Below the pieces are notes generated by a model that was given only the letters and a program-made list of their open reading frames with translations, did no database searches and was not told where the DNA came from. DNA of 29,907 nt. Source: CAZBZG01 sp964496245 (GTDB lineage: Bacteria > Planctomycetota > SZUA-567). Below, one piece after another: positions 1-7,392 of this stretch. How positions within the stretch are numbered: the stretch's first letter is position 1; every line of letters begins with the position of its first letter. The DNA lies in contig CAZBZG010000013.1 in NCBI GenBank assembly GCA_964496245.1, positions 1 to 29,907 of the forward strand. The letters run 5' to 3'. The translations under genes were made by a program, and so were the position numbers.

Positions 1-1008
1 GAGAAGCCCGCGACGGCGCCGAAGAAGCTTCGAAGCGATGATCTGCCCGACATGCCGCCGGCCATCCTTCCCCCTGCGCCGGATGAGGAGGGCGCCGCCG
101 ACGCCGGCCGCAAGGGGGAAGCCGCGAAGGATGCGGGAGCTCTGCGCGCTGCCGAGCCGCCCGAGGACGATCCCTTGCCGCCGCCGTCAAAGAAGGACGA
201 GACCAAGGACGCCGACAAGGCCGACGGGCTCGGGGGAGAAAGGGGGGATGCAGCCGAACCGCCCGGCATGTTCGAGCCGGAGGGCAAGTCGGGTGGGAAG
301 AAGCCGGCTGCGCCCGCCAAGGGCCGTTCCCTCGCGGCCGCGGCCATGCAGCCGCCCGCCTACGAGCCCTTCGATCCGATCCAGTCGGCGGGCAAGGGGC
401 ACCCGGACATGGATCTGTTGGGGGAGATTCCTGGCGTGGTGGATCTGAAGCCCGATCGCGCGGCCCGGGGCCGGAGGGCGGACCGATCGGTCGCTGCGCG
501 GTCGCGCGATACGCGCCGCGGGAAACGCATCGTGTTGGCCACCTCCGGCAGGCCGGATACGGATGCTTCCGGCGAGGCCGGCCTCGCAGACACAACAGAC
601 GTGCCCAAAGGTGCGCCCAGCGACGCGGTGCCCGGCGTGACGGCCGAGGACGTGGCATCGCCCGGGCCGCCGGAGACGGAAGGTTCTGTGCCCGTGTCCG
701 CCATCGAAGCGGAGGACGCGCCCGCCAGCGCCCCGCGCGCAGAGGGGGCCGAACTGTCCCGAGCGGCATCGCCTGCTGTCGTGCCAACGGATGCGACAGC
801 AGACGACGCCGCTTCGGACGACCAGAGCAGGGCGGTTGCGTCGGCCGAGGGGCAGGCGAGTGAGGATGGGGAGCCGGCCGAAGACGGGCAGAGGAAGACT
901 CCGTTCTGGCGAAGCCTCTTCCGGCCCCGCGAACGTTCGCCCCAGGAGGCGCGGGATTCGCCCGCTCCCCCTCTGCCGTTTACGACCGATGCATATGACC
1001 AGGACTGA
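1..1008 (+). CDS. C-terminal part of a disordered Ala/Pro/Glu-rich protein (partial)
   Basis: The reading frame is open from the first base of the window, so this is the 3' part of a longer gene. The visible 335 residues are dominated by Ala, Pro, Glu, Asp, Gly and Lys, with alternating acidic and basic stretches. I see no recognisable fold, membrane segment or catalytic motif. This is typical of an intrinsically disordered tail or linker. One less biased spot lies near the C-terminus, around KTPFWRSLFRPRER, and could be a short amphipathic or binding segment. The next gene starts inside its last codons, so the two are probably co-transcribed and translationally coupled. The function is unknown, and the N-terminal domain that would define the protein is outside the window. 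Confidence 0.6.
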   Translation, partial: EKPATAPKKLRSDDLPDMPPAILPPAPDEEGAADAGRKGEAAKDAGALRAAEPPEDDPLPPPSKKDETKDADKADGLGGERGDAAEPPGMFEPEGKSGGKKPAAPAKGRSLAAAAMQPPAYEPFDPIQSAGKGHPDMDLLGEIPGVVDLKPDRAARGRRADRSVAARSRDTRRGKRIVLATSGRPDTDASGEAGLADTTDVPKGAPSDAVPGVTAEDVASPGPPETEGSVPVSAIEAEDAPASAPRAEGAELSRAASPAVVPTDATADDAASDDQSRAVASAEGQASEDGEPAEDGQRKTPFWRSLFRPRERSPQEARDSPAPPLPFTTDAYDQD

Positions 1009-1846
1009 CCCGCCTCGTCCCCACCCACCCGCCAGGCCCGGTTCCCCCTCCGTTCTGACGCTTCTGACAGATTTCGGACTCGACGATCCGTACGTGGGCG
1101 TGATGAAGGGCGTTGTGCTGAGGCGCCTTGCGCATGCGCAGCTGGTGGACCTGACCCATGGCGTGGCGCCCCAGGACGTCCGGCAGGCGGCCGTGCTATT
1201 GCAGGACAGCCACGCGTACTTCCCCGAAGGGACCGTGCACCTGGTGGTGGTCGATCCGGGCGTGGGCACGGAGCGCGCCGTGCTGGTTGCCGCTGCAGGT
1301 GGACAGCGCTTCGTGGGGCCGGACAACGGCGTACTCGCTCCGGTCCTGGAGGCCGCATCCGCGCCCGTGGTGGTGCGCCTGGACCGTCCCGATCTCGCCT
1401 TGCAGGACGTCAGCAGCACGTTCCACGGCCGCGACATCATGGCCCCGGCGGCTGCAGCCCTGGCGGGCGGATCCGGTGTGGAGGAAATGGGCGCGCGTAC
1501 GAGCGCGTGGTGCAAACTCGCCCTGCCGCAGGCCGAAGTCGAGCGGGGCGCCGTGCGCGGGGAGGTGCTCTATGCGGATCGCTTCGGGAACCTCGTGAGC
1601 AACATCCGGAAGCGCGATCTGGCGGCGGGCGGTCTGGGAGCGCCGGAGGCGGCCGTGTGCGTGGCGTCGCAGCGTCTGGCCGGCATCCAGAACGCCTACG
1701 CGTGCGTGGCGCCGGGAACCGTCTGCGCCTTGATCAACAGTGTGGGGCGTCTCGAGATCGCGGTGCGCAACGGCAGTGCGGCCGCGGTGTTGGGTATGGG
1801 CCCCGGTGCGAAGATTGCGGTTCATCGACAGGGAGAAGATGCATGA
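989..1846 (+). CDS. SAM hydroxide adenosyltransferase / SAM hydrolase family protein (DUF62)
   Basis: The 285-aa protein carries the hallmark motifs of the DUF62 family. LTLLTDFGLDDPYVGVMKG lies near the N-terminus, followed by VDPGVG, GPDNG, STFHGRDIMAP and, in the C-terminal beta domain, DRFGNLVSN. Characterised members split S-adenosylmethionine into adenosine and methionine using an activated water, and relatives are halogenases. The length matches the family. Two in-frame ATGs lie at 989 and 995; neither has a strong Shine-Dalgarno, and both fall before the stop of the upstream gene at 1008, which suggests translational coupling. The codons before 989 in this frame encode Arg/Pro-rich shadow sequence and are not part of the protein. 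Its stop overlaps the ATG of the next gene. The substrate in this organism is inferred from the family only. Confidence 0.9.
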   Translation: MHMTRTDPPRPHPPARPGSPSVLTLLTDFGLDDPYVGVMKGVVLRRLAHAQLVDLTHGVAPQDVRQAAVLLQDSHAYFPEGTVHLVVVDPGVGTERAVLVAAAGGQRFVGPDNGVLAPVLEAASAPVVVRLDRPDLALQDVSSTFHGRDIMAPAAAALAGGSGVEEMGARTSAWCKLALPQAEVERGAVRGEVLYADRFGNLVSNIRKRDLAAGGLGAPEAAVCVASQRLAGIQNAYACVAPGTVCALINSVGRLEIAVRNGSAAAVLGMGPGAKIAVHRQGEDA

Positions 1847-2226
1847 GTGACGAGAACACGAATGACGTCGGCGCAGCCGAAGCAGCCGGCCGGCCGGAGT
1901 GCACATTCGAGGACTTCATGAAACTGGAGTTGCGCGTGGCCGAAGTGATCGCAGCCGAGCCGCATCCGAATGCCGACAAACTGCTCAAGATCCGGATCCG
2001 GGTCGGTACGACCGAGAAGCAGATCTGCGCCGGCATGCGCCCGTACTACGACCCCGAGGCACTGGTGGGCAAGCGTCTCGTGGTGGTGAACAACCTCGCG
2101 CCACGCATGTTGCGCGGCGAACGGTCCGAAGGCATGCTGCTCGCCGCGGAAGACGAGGCCACGGGGCGTCTGACGCTCGTGACCACGGACGAGCCCGATT
2201 TTCCGAGCGGAGGGACCGTGCGGTAG
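1843..2226 (+). CDS. Stand-alone tRNA-binding domain protein (MetRS C-terminal/CsaA-like)
   Basis: The 127-aa protein starts at an ATG that overlaps the previous stop by four bases (ATGA). After about 20 polar residues, the rest is one OB-fold of the EMAPII/Trbp111 type. FEDFMKLELRVAEVIAAEPH is the first strand block, followed by NADKLLKIRI, QICAGM and NNLAPRMLRGERSEGMLLAA. This order and these motifs match the C-terminal tRNA-binding appendix of bacterial methionyl-tRNA synthetase, and also stand-alone CsaA/Trbp111. No catalytic synthetase domain is present here. It may serve as a trans-acting tRNA-binding subunit or as a CsaA-like chaperone, and the sequence alone does not decide between these. 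The gene converges on the deacetylase with a six-base gap. Confidence 0.85.
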   Translation: MSDENTNDVGAAEAAGRPECTFEDFMKLELRVAEVIAAEPHPNADKLLKIRIRVGTTEKQICAGMRPYYDPEALVGKRLVVVNNLAPRMLRGERSEGMLLAAEDEATGRLTLVTTDEPDFPSGGTVR

Positions 2227-2232
2227 GACGGC

Positions 2233-2937
2233 TCACCGCTCTTGCCGCACCTGGACGAGCGCGGTCAGGTCCGCGAGGCAGGGCGGTTCTTCGGCCTGAA
2301 ATCCCTCGCCCTGTGGAACCCGCCCGAGCGCGCCGTCGGTGTCCAGGCGTCGGCGGACCCAGTCTACGATGTCGACATTGGCGGGATTGGCGAGAAACTG
2401 GCTCGCGTAGGCACGCACGGCCGCGACCTTGGCCTGCGCGTCCTCCTCTTCCACCGACAGGACGAAGTCCGGCTGATGGAGGTGACGGAGATGCGACCAG
2501 AGGAAGTGGTAGACCGGTCCCGGCCGGAACGGTTCGTGCGGGAGGTCGATCTTGACGATGCGGCTGAGCAGCACGGCTCCGCGCGTGATCGCTGCGGCAG
2601 CCACGTGATCCGGATGGACGTCGTGCGCTACATGCGTGAAGACGGCGGCCGGCCGGTGCTCGCGCATGAGCGCGGCCAGCCGCCGACGCGCCTCCTCGGT
2701 GTCGGCGAGCACGCGGTTCGGGAGCTCGAGGCAGACGCGCTCGGTGATGCCGAGGCGTTCATTGGCGGCGGCCGTTTCCTGGGCGCGGAGTTCCCGCGTG
2801 CCGTGCGGCGTGGGCTCGCCGTCGGTCAGGTCCACGCACACGACCGCATGCCCCTCGCGGATCAGTTTGTGGACCGTGGCGCCCATGCCGAGTTCGATGT
2901 CGTCCGGATGCGCGCCGATCGCCATGAAGGAAGCCAT
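2233..2937 (-). CDS. LmbE/PIG-L family N-acetylglucosaminyl deacetylase, BshB1-like
   Basis: The 234-aa protein has the zinc-site signature of the PIG-L/LmbE family: AIGAHPDDIELGMG near the N-terminus and HVAHDVHPDHVAAAA in the middle. Other blocks (LTDGEPTPHGT, RVCLELPNR, the late AVRAYASQF segment) resemble BshB1, which deacetylates GlcNAc-malate in bacillithiol synthesis. Family members also act on lipopolysaccharide, glycan or mycothiol precursors, so the exact substrate is not proven; no bshA or bshC lies nearby. I chose the ATG at 2937 because an AGGAGAGG Shine-Dalgarno sits just upstream and the HPDD block follows directly. Longer upstream extensions in the same frame are Arg/Pro-rich and not conserved-looking. 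A near-consensus promoter lies at 3016-3044. Confidence 0.88.
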   Translation of the reverse strand: MASFMAIGAHPDDIELGMGATVHKLIREGHAVVCVDLTDGEPTPHGTRELRAQETAAANERLGITERVCLELPNRVLADTEEARRRLAALMREHRPAAVFTHVAHDVHPDHVAAAAITRGAVLLSRIVKIDLPHEPFRPGPVYHFLWSHLRHLHQPDFVLSVEEEDAQAKVAAVRAYASQFLANPANVDIVDWVRRRLDTDGALGRVPQGEGFQAEEPPCLADLTALVQVRQER

Positions 2938-3015
2938 AGTCCTCTCCTGTCGGAGCGCGCGTCCTCCGGTCGAAGGGGGGCGCCGCGCTGCTCTGCCGCG
3001 TTCGCTCGGTCCGGC

Positions 3016-3044
3016 ATCCTGCCACGCCAAAGCCGGGCTGTCAA
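3016..3044 (-). promoter_or_regulatory. Sigma70-type promoter for the LmbE-like deacetylase
   Basis: On the minus strand a perfect TTGACA -35 box (3039-3044) is separated by 17 bases from CAGGAT (-10, 3016-3021). Transcription would start near 3009, which leaves a leader of about 70 bases before the ATG at 2937. Confidence 0.65.
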
Positions 3045-3093
3045 GCGGACGCCGGCGGATGATCCGCTCGTTGGCCCGAAGCGGGGGCGATGC

Positions 3094-3122
3094 TTGACAC
3101 CTTTCGCTCCGCGCAGTAGGGT
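3094..3122 (+). promoter_or_regulatory. Sigma70-type promoter for the TMTC-like TPR gene
   Basis: TTGACA (3094-3099) and TAGGGT (3117-3122) are 17 bases apart. The start site would be near 3129, only about nine bases before the ATG at 3138. Either the message is nearly leaderless, or translation begins at the GTG at 3174, which has AAGG nine bases upstream. Confidence 0.65.
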
Positions 3123-3137
3123 CCACGGCTGGCGTGC

Positions 3138-5504
3138 ATGGTTCGTCCCCGCACAGGGGCAAGGTTGACGCGCGTGAAGGACCGTTCGGACTCTCCCATT
3201 CGGGGCGCGACCGACGCGTGGACGCGTCTGTACCTACCGGTCGTCTGCGCAGGGATCCTCCTGGCAGCGGGGCTGCTCGTCCACTACCGGGCCCTCGCGG
3301 CTCCATTCCTCTTCGACGACTTCGTCTACTTCGTGGACGATGCGCGCATCCGCACGCTGGCGTGGCCGTGGGCGTTCCTGCGCGGGTCGACCCGGCCCGT
3401 GCTCTTCCTGTCGCTGGCGCTCAATCATGCGGCGGGCGGGCTCGACCCGTTCGGGTACCATCTCGCCAACGTGCTGATCGTGGCCGCTTCCGGTCTGGTG
3501 CTCTTCGGCATCGTGCGGCGGACGCTCGCGCGGCTCGGACCGGCGGCAGACCGTGGGGCGGGCGAAACAACGCCGGCGGTGGAGCCGGGCCGGGCACATG
3601 CGCGCGTGGGGATCGCGTTGGCGTTCGTCTGTGCGTTGCTCTGGATCGCGCATCCCATCCAGACCAATGTCACGGCGTACGTGTGGCAGCGGAGCGAGGC
3701 GCTCATGGGTCTCTTCTATCTGCTGACGCTCTACAGTTTCATCCGGGGGGCGGAGGGCGGCTCGCGCACGTGGTTCGCGACGGCCGTGCTCTTCTGCATG
3801 CTCGGCATGGGCGCCAAAGAGGTCATGGTCACCGCGCCCCTGGCCGTGTTGCTCTACGACCGCGCGTTCGTGGGCGGGAGCTTCCGCGCGGCCGTGCGGC
3901 AGCGATGGTCCGTGCACGCGGGCCTGGCGGCGACGTGGGGCCTGCTGGGTGCGCTTCTGGCGGGCCATGCCGCTTCGTTCCACGTGAATCCGGGGCTGGG
4001 ATTTCGCTCCAACCTGATCTCGCCGCTCGCGTACGCCGCCACCATGCCCGGCGTGCTCGCGCACTACCTCCGGCTCGCAATCTGGCCGGAGGGCCTGTGC
4101 TTTGACACGAACTGGCCGCTCGCCGAGACGCCGGCCGATATCCTGGTGCCGCTCCTGCTGATCGGTCCCGCTCTGGCCGGCACGCTCTACGGACTCTGGC
4201 GCAACCGTGCGTGGGCGTATCCCGCGGTCTGGTTCTTCCTGGTGCTCGCGCCTACGTCGAGCATCATGCCCATGCCGCGCGCGGTCTGGGAATACCGGCT
4301 CCACCTGCCGCTCGCCGGCGTGCTCGTGCTCGTCGTGAGCATTGTCGTCTTCGCTGCCTGGCGGCTGGCCGGAGGGTTCGGCGCGTCTCCTGGCGGCCGG
4401 CGTCGGGCCGGACGCTGGGCGCTGGGCGTGCTGGTCGGGGTGGCCGTGGTCTTCGGTGCGCTCATGCACGCGCGCTGCGGGGATTTCCAGAGCGCCGAAC
4501 GCTTGTGGCGGGATACGTTCGGCAAGCGGCCGGACAATCTCCGGGCCTTCACCCAGCTGTGGGAAGCGCTCGAGAACAACGGACGCATCGACGAAGCCGG
4601 TCGCACGTACGCCGCTCTCGTGCGTCGCGATCCGGACCGGCTGGACGCGCGGCTCCTGCTGGGGCGGGTGGCCATCGAACACGAGGCGTGGGAAGAAGGG
4701 CGGCGGCATCTTCTGCATGCGCTTTCCGTTGCGCCGGACTTCTTCCTGGCGCACTACTACCTCGGCCGGATCGCCGAAGCCGAGGAGCGGTTCGACGAGG
4801 CCCTCGATCGCTACCGCGCCGCGGTCCGCCTCCGGCCGCTCTTCGCCAAGGGGCGGACCGCGATCGGCGGGGTGTTCGAGAAGCGTGGGCAGTTTGCGCA
4901 GGCCCTGGACGCGTATGATGAGGCGGTCCGTCTCTGGCCCGGGTGGTGGGAGGCGCAGACCTGCAGGGGGCGCGCCCTGATGCGCCTGGACCGTCCCCGG
5001 GAGGCGCTGGCCGCGTTTCTGCGCGCGGTGGAGGCCGAGCCCCGGCAGGCGGTCTGCCACGCCGGGGTGGGCGAGGCGCTGCTCGCGCTGAGCGACTTCG
5101 CGGGCGCCCGCGCAGCCTTCGGGTGGGCGCTTCGGATGGACCCTGACAACGCGGGCTGGCATCACGATCTGGGCCGGGTCTTCCTGGCCGAGGGGCGGCC
5201 GCGCCTGGCGGCCTCGGCCTTCCGCGCGGCGCTCGCGCGCGATCCCGACCTGGCTGCGGCGCACACGCGCCTGGGAGTGCTCCGTGCCGAGGAAGGCCGG
5301 CTCGACGCGGCGGTCCGGCATTTCGAACAAGCCCTGCGCACGGATCCCAACCCAGGACGGGCGCATTTCAATCTGGCCCTGACCTACGAGCGGCAAGGCA
5401 AGCGCGACGCTGCGATCGAACACTACGAGGCTGCCGCCGCCCTGCTGCCGGACGATGCGCGGGTGCGGGCCCGGCTCGAGGCACTGCGGGCGATGGAGGA
5501 GTGA
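3138..5504 (+). CDS. Polytopic membrane protein with C-terminal TPR array (TMTC/PMT-like GT-C fold)
   Basis: The 788-aa protein has an N-terminal half (roughly residues 30-445) with many hydrophobic segments and a C-terminal half of about nine or ten tetratricopeptide repeats. After the first membrane segment comes FLFDDFVYFVDD, an acidic DD motif in the first external loop. Then follow RPVLFLSLALNHAAGGLDPFGYH and further membrane helices. This layout matches bacterial relatives of the eukaryotic TMTC O-mannosyltransferases and other GT-C glycosyltransferases, whose catalytic acids lie in that first loop. A lipid-linked sugar donor and a protein acceptor are inferred. The TPRs, on the far side, would bind partner or acceptor proteins. 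The start could be ATG 3138 or GTG 3174. rsmG follows after 53 bases. Confidence 0.82.
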   Translation: MVRPRTGARLTRVKDRSDSPIRGATDAWTRLYLPVVCAGILLAAGLLVHYRALAAPFLFDDFVYFVDDARIRTLAWPWAFLRGSTRPVLFLSLALNHAAGGLDPFGYHLANVLIVAASGLVLFGIVRRTLARLGPAADRGAGETTPAVEPGRAHARVGIALAFVCALLWIAHPIQTNVTAYVWQRSEALMGLFYLLTLYSFIRGAEGGSRTWFATAVLFCMLGMGAKEVMVTAPLAVLLYDRAFVGGSFRAAVRQRWSVHAGLAATWGLLGALLAGHAASFHVNPGLGFRSNLISPLAYAATMPGVLAHYLRLAIWPEGLCFDTNWPLAETPADILVPLLLIGPALAGTLYGLWRNRAWAYPAVWFFLVLAPTSSIMPMPRAVWEYRLHLPLAGVLVLVVSIVVFAAWRLAGGFGASPGGRRRAGRWALGVLVGVAVVFGALMHARCGDFQSAERLWRDTFGKRPDNLRAFTQLWEALENNGRIDEAGRTYAALVRRDPDRLDARLLLGRVAIEHEAWEEGRRHLLHALSVAPDFFLAHYYLGRIAEAEERFDEALDRYRAAVRLRPLFAKGRTAIGGVFEKRGQFAQALDAYDEAVRLWPGWWEAQTCRGRALMRLDRPREALAAFLRAVEAEPRQAVCHAGVGEALLALSDFAGARAAFGWALRMDPDNAGWHHDLGRVFLAEGRPRLAASAFRAALARDPDLAAAHTRLGVLRAEEGRLDAAVRHFEQALRTDPNPGRAHFNLALTYERQGKRDAAIEHYEAAAALLPDDARVRARLEALRAMEE

Positions 5505-5513
5505 GCGGGGTGC

Positions 5514-5530
5514 CCGGGCAGGAAGCCCGG
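5514..5530. other. Short hairpin between the TPR gene and rsmG
   Basis: The arms CCGGGC and GCCCGG are separated by five bases, just after the TPR gene stop. No T-run follows, so it is not a convincing terminator; it may be an RNA processing or stability element. Confidence 0.25.
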
Positions 5531-5557
5531 AGGACGACCGCGGGAGACGAAACAAAC

Positions 5558-6217
5558 ATGACAGGTTCTGGCGCTACGCCCCAACGCATGCAGGCCGTAT
5601 TCGCCGCACACGGCTTTGCCGTGTCGAACAACGAACTCGAGAAGTTTTGGGCCCATTACGAGCTTCTTGCGACGCACAATCCGCGTCTTCGCCTCACGCG
5701 CATCACGGGTCTGGCGGATACGGTCCTCAAGCACTTCATCGATTCGGCCGTGGTCGCCGAGATGATGGAGCTCCCTGGACCGGTGTTGGACATCGGATCG
5801 GGCGGCGGCTTCCCCGGGATCCCTCTGGCCATCCGCCGGCCGGCGCTCGCCGTGATCCTTGCCGAGAGCCGGGGCAAGCGCGCGGCATTTCTCGAAACCG
5901 TGCGCGAGCGTCTCGGGTTGGCGAACGTGTCGATCCATCCGCACGGCATTCGGCCCGGCGGGCCGGTCCCCGAAGGCGCGGCCGTGCGCACGGCGATCAC
6001 GCGTGCGCTCGAGCCGATCCCGGCCACGCTCGCGCGCGTGCGCGCGCTTCTGCCTCCCGGGGGCAGGGCCGTGTTTCTGAAAGGGCCGGGCTGCGAGGGG
6101 GAGATCGCCACGGTCCGGCGCGACATGGCGGATGCGTACTGCGAGATCCGGGACGAGGCCTATGTCCTGGGTGCGACCGATCAGCGCCGCAGACTGGTGG
6201 TGTTCGAACGTGTGTAG
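5558..6217 (+). CDS. rsmG: 16S rRNA (guanine-N7)-methyltransferase RsmG
   Basis: The 219-aa protein matches RsmG (GidB), which makes m7G527 in 16S rRNA using S-adenosylmethionine. Visible motifs are HFIDSAVV, the SAM-binding loop VLDIGSGGGFPGIPLAI, and the acidic/basic block AESRGKRAAFLETV. Motif TRAL comes next, then GGRAVFLKGPG in the C-terminal half. The length is normal. I prefer the ATG at 5558 over an upstream in-frame GTG at 5501: the extra 19 residues do not resemble the family, and purine-rich sequence (GGGAGA) precedes 5558. The gene is not next to mnmG or parAB, the common partner genes. Loss of RsmG is known to give low-level streptomycin resistance in other bacteria. Confidence 0.93.
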   Translation: MTGSGATPQRMQAVFAAHGFAVSNNELEKFWAHYELLATHNPRLRLTRITGLADTVLKHFIDSAVVAEMMELPGPVLDIGSGGGFPGIPLAIRRPALAVILAESRGKRAAFLETVRERLGLANVSIHPHGIRPGGPVPEGAAVRTAITRALEPIPATLARVRALLPPGGRAVFLKGPGCEGEIATVRRDMADAYCEIRDEAYVLGATDQRRRLVVFERV

Positions 6218-6229
6218 GCGCCGAGTCCT

Positions 6230-6247
6230 GCGTGGACGGATCCACGC
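6230..6247. terminator. Hairpin after rsmG, possible weak terminator
   Basis: A perfect 7-bp stem (GCGTGGA / TCCACGC) with a CGGA loop begins 12 bases after the rsmG stop. There is no T-run, so it may be a factor-dependent terminator or a stability hairpin. Confidence 0.3.
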
Positions 6248-6292
6248 CGGCCCCGCGTCCATGGATCCATTGACCGAAGAGAGGAGCTGGAC

Positions 6293-7297
6293 ATGTCATC
6301 GGAAGATGCCGCCCGGACGGGCGCTCCTGTGGCCCGTTGCGACGGGCCCCTGACCGTGGGAGAGGATGGCGTCGAGGCCATGGCGCTGCCCCTTCAGCCG
6401 TTTGGCCTGTACCGGATCGACTACGAAGCGCGCGGCGCACGGCCGGGCTACTGCTTCGTCGACTTCTTCAACAAGGCCGGCGAGCAAAACTACGCGGACA
6501 ACTATTCGAGCGTGGACGCGTCAGAGGCGTACGCCCCGCAGTCCGCGATCTTTATGGCGCGGGCGGAAGCCGAACGGGGGACGGTGGGCTTTCGGCCGCT
6601 GGGCGGCACGCTCGACGTGCGCAACATGCGCGTGCGTGCGATCGGCCGGGACGACGCACTGGCCTGGATGGATGCGCTGTACGCCGAACTGCCGGAGGTG
6701 CGGCCCGATCTGGACAAAGAGCGCTGGACGCTCCTGCCGCGCCTGCGCGAAGCGCTGCGGGACGGGCGGACGCTGCGCGTGGTAGCCCTGGGCGATAGCA
6801 TTTCCAACGACATGCTGAACGGTCTGGGGCATCTGTTGCTCGAACGCGACTACCCCGGCACGACGTGGGTGCCCATCCACGCCAACGGTCCGGAGAAGAG
6901 CTGCGAGAACTACCGGGCCGACGAGGTCCTGCAGCGTCTGGTGATCCGGCACCGGCCCGACTTCTTTACCCTGGCCGGCATGAGCCATGCGCCCGAACAC
7001 GCGCGCACCGTGATCGACAAGGTCCGCAAGGCCTGCGACAACGTGGAGACGGTCTACTTCGACGTGCGCGTGGACGGGGACCCCGCCCCGGATCAGCGCC
7101 TCGCGCGGCTCGACCGGATGCGGCGCATGGGCGAGGAAGACGGCTTTGCCGTCTGGGACATGACCACCCCGTTTCAGGAGTGCCTCGAGCGGGCCGACCA
7201 GCCGCTCGCGTGGTTCCAGCGCGACGACCACCACGTCAACGACCGCGGCAAGCAGATCCTGGGCCGGCTCTATGCGGCGTATTTCAGCGGGGCGTAG
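6293..7297 (+). CDS. SGNH/GDSL-type hydrolase with N-terminal beta domain
   Basis: The 334-aa protein has two parts. Residues 1 to about 125 look like a beta-sandwich accessory domain (alternating hydrophobic and aromatic pattern, ending in LDVRNMRVRAI). Residues from about 160 onward form an SGNH hydrolase: VVALGDSISND supplies the nucleophile serine and DDHHVNDRGKQI the catalytic Asp/His pair. The usual GxND block is replaced by something like FTLAGMSHAPE, so the oxyanion site may be atypical. Likely activities are deacetylation or esterolysis of carbohydrate or lipid, which is a family inference. I see no signal peptide, unlike many secreted SGNH enzymes. GAGGAG lies upstream of the ATG at good spacing. 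Confidence 0.78.
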   Translation: MSSEDAARTGAPVARCDGPLTVGEDGVEAMALPLQPFGLYRIDYEARGARPGYCFVDFFNKAGEQNYADNYSSVDASEAYAPQSAIFMARAEAERGTVGFRPLGGTLDVRNMRVRAIGRDDALAWMDALYAELPEVRPDLDKERWTLLPRLREALRDGRTLRVVALGDSISNDMLNGLGHLLLERDYPGTTWVPIHANGPEKSCENYRADEVLQRLVIRHRPDFFTLAGMSHAPEHARTVIDKVRKACDNVETVYFDVRVDGDPAPDQRLARLDRMRRMGEEDGFAVWDMTTPFQECLERADQPLAWFQRDDHHVNDRGKQILGRLYAAYFSGA

Positions 7298-7333
7298 GGG
7301 GGCCTTCGGCGCCCGACGTTCTCGGCCTCCGCC

Positions 7334-7361
7334 TTGCTTCGTCTCGGGCGTTCTCTATAAT
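7334..7361 (+). promoter_or_regulatory. Sigma70-type promoter for the TPR lipoprotein
   Basis: TTGCTT (7334-7339) and a perfect TATAAT (7356-7361) are separated by 16 bases in the gap before the lipoprotein gene. The start site would be near 7368, giving a leader of about 25 bases that includes the G-rich ribosome site. Confidence 0.6.
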
Positions 7362-7392
7362 GCACTGCAGAGAACAACGCGGGGGGCGTTCG

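Noticed and set aside
3234..5555. 773-aa minus-strand ORF opposite the TPR gene
   Set aside because: It is Arg/Pro/Gln-rich with no motif; the plus strand has membrane helices and regular TPRs.
7298..7330. Intrinsic terminator after the SGNH gene
   Set aside because: The G/C-rich stretch near GGCCTTCGGC gives only a three-base stem with mismatches and no T-run.
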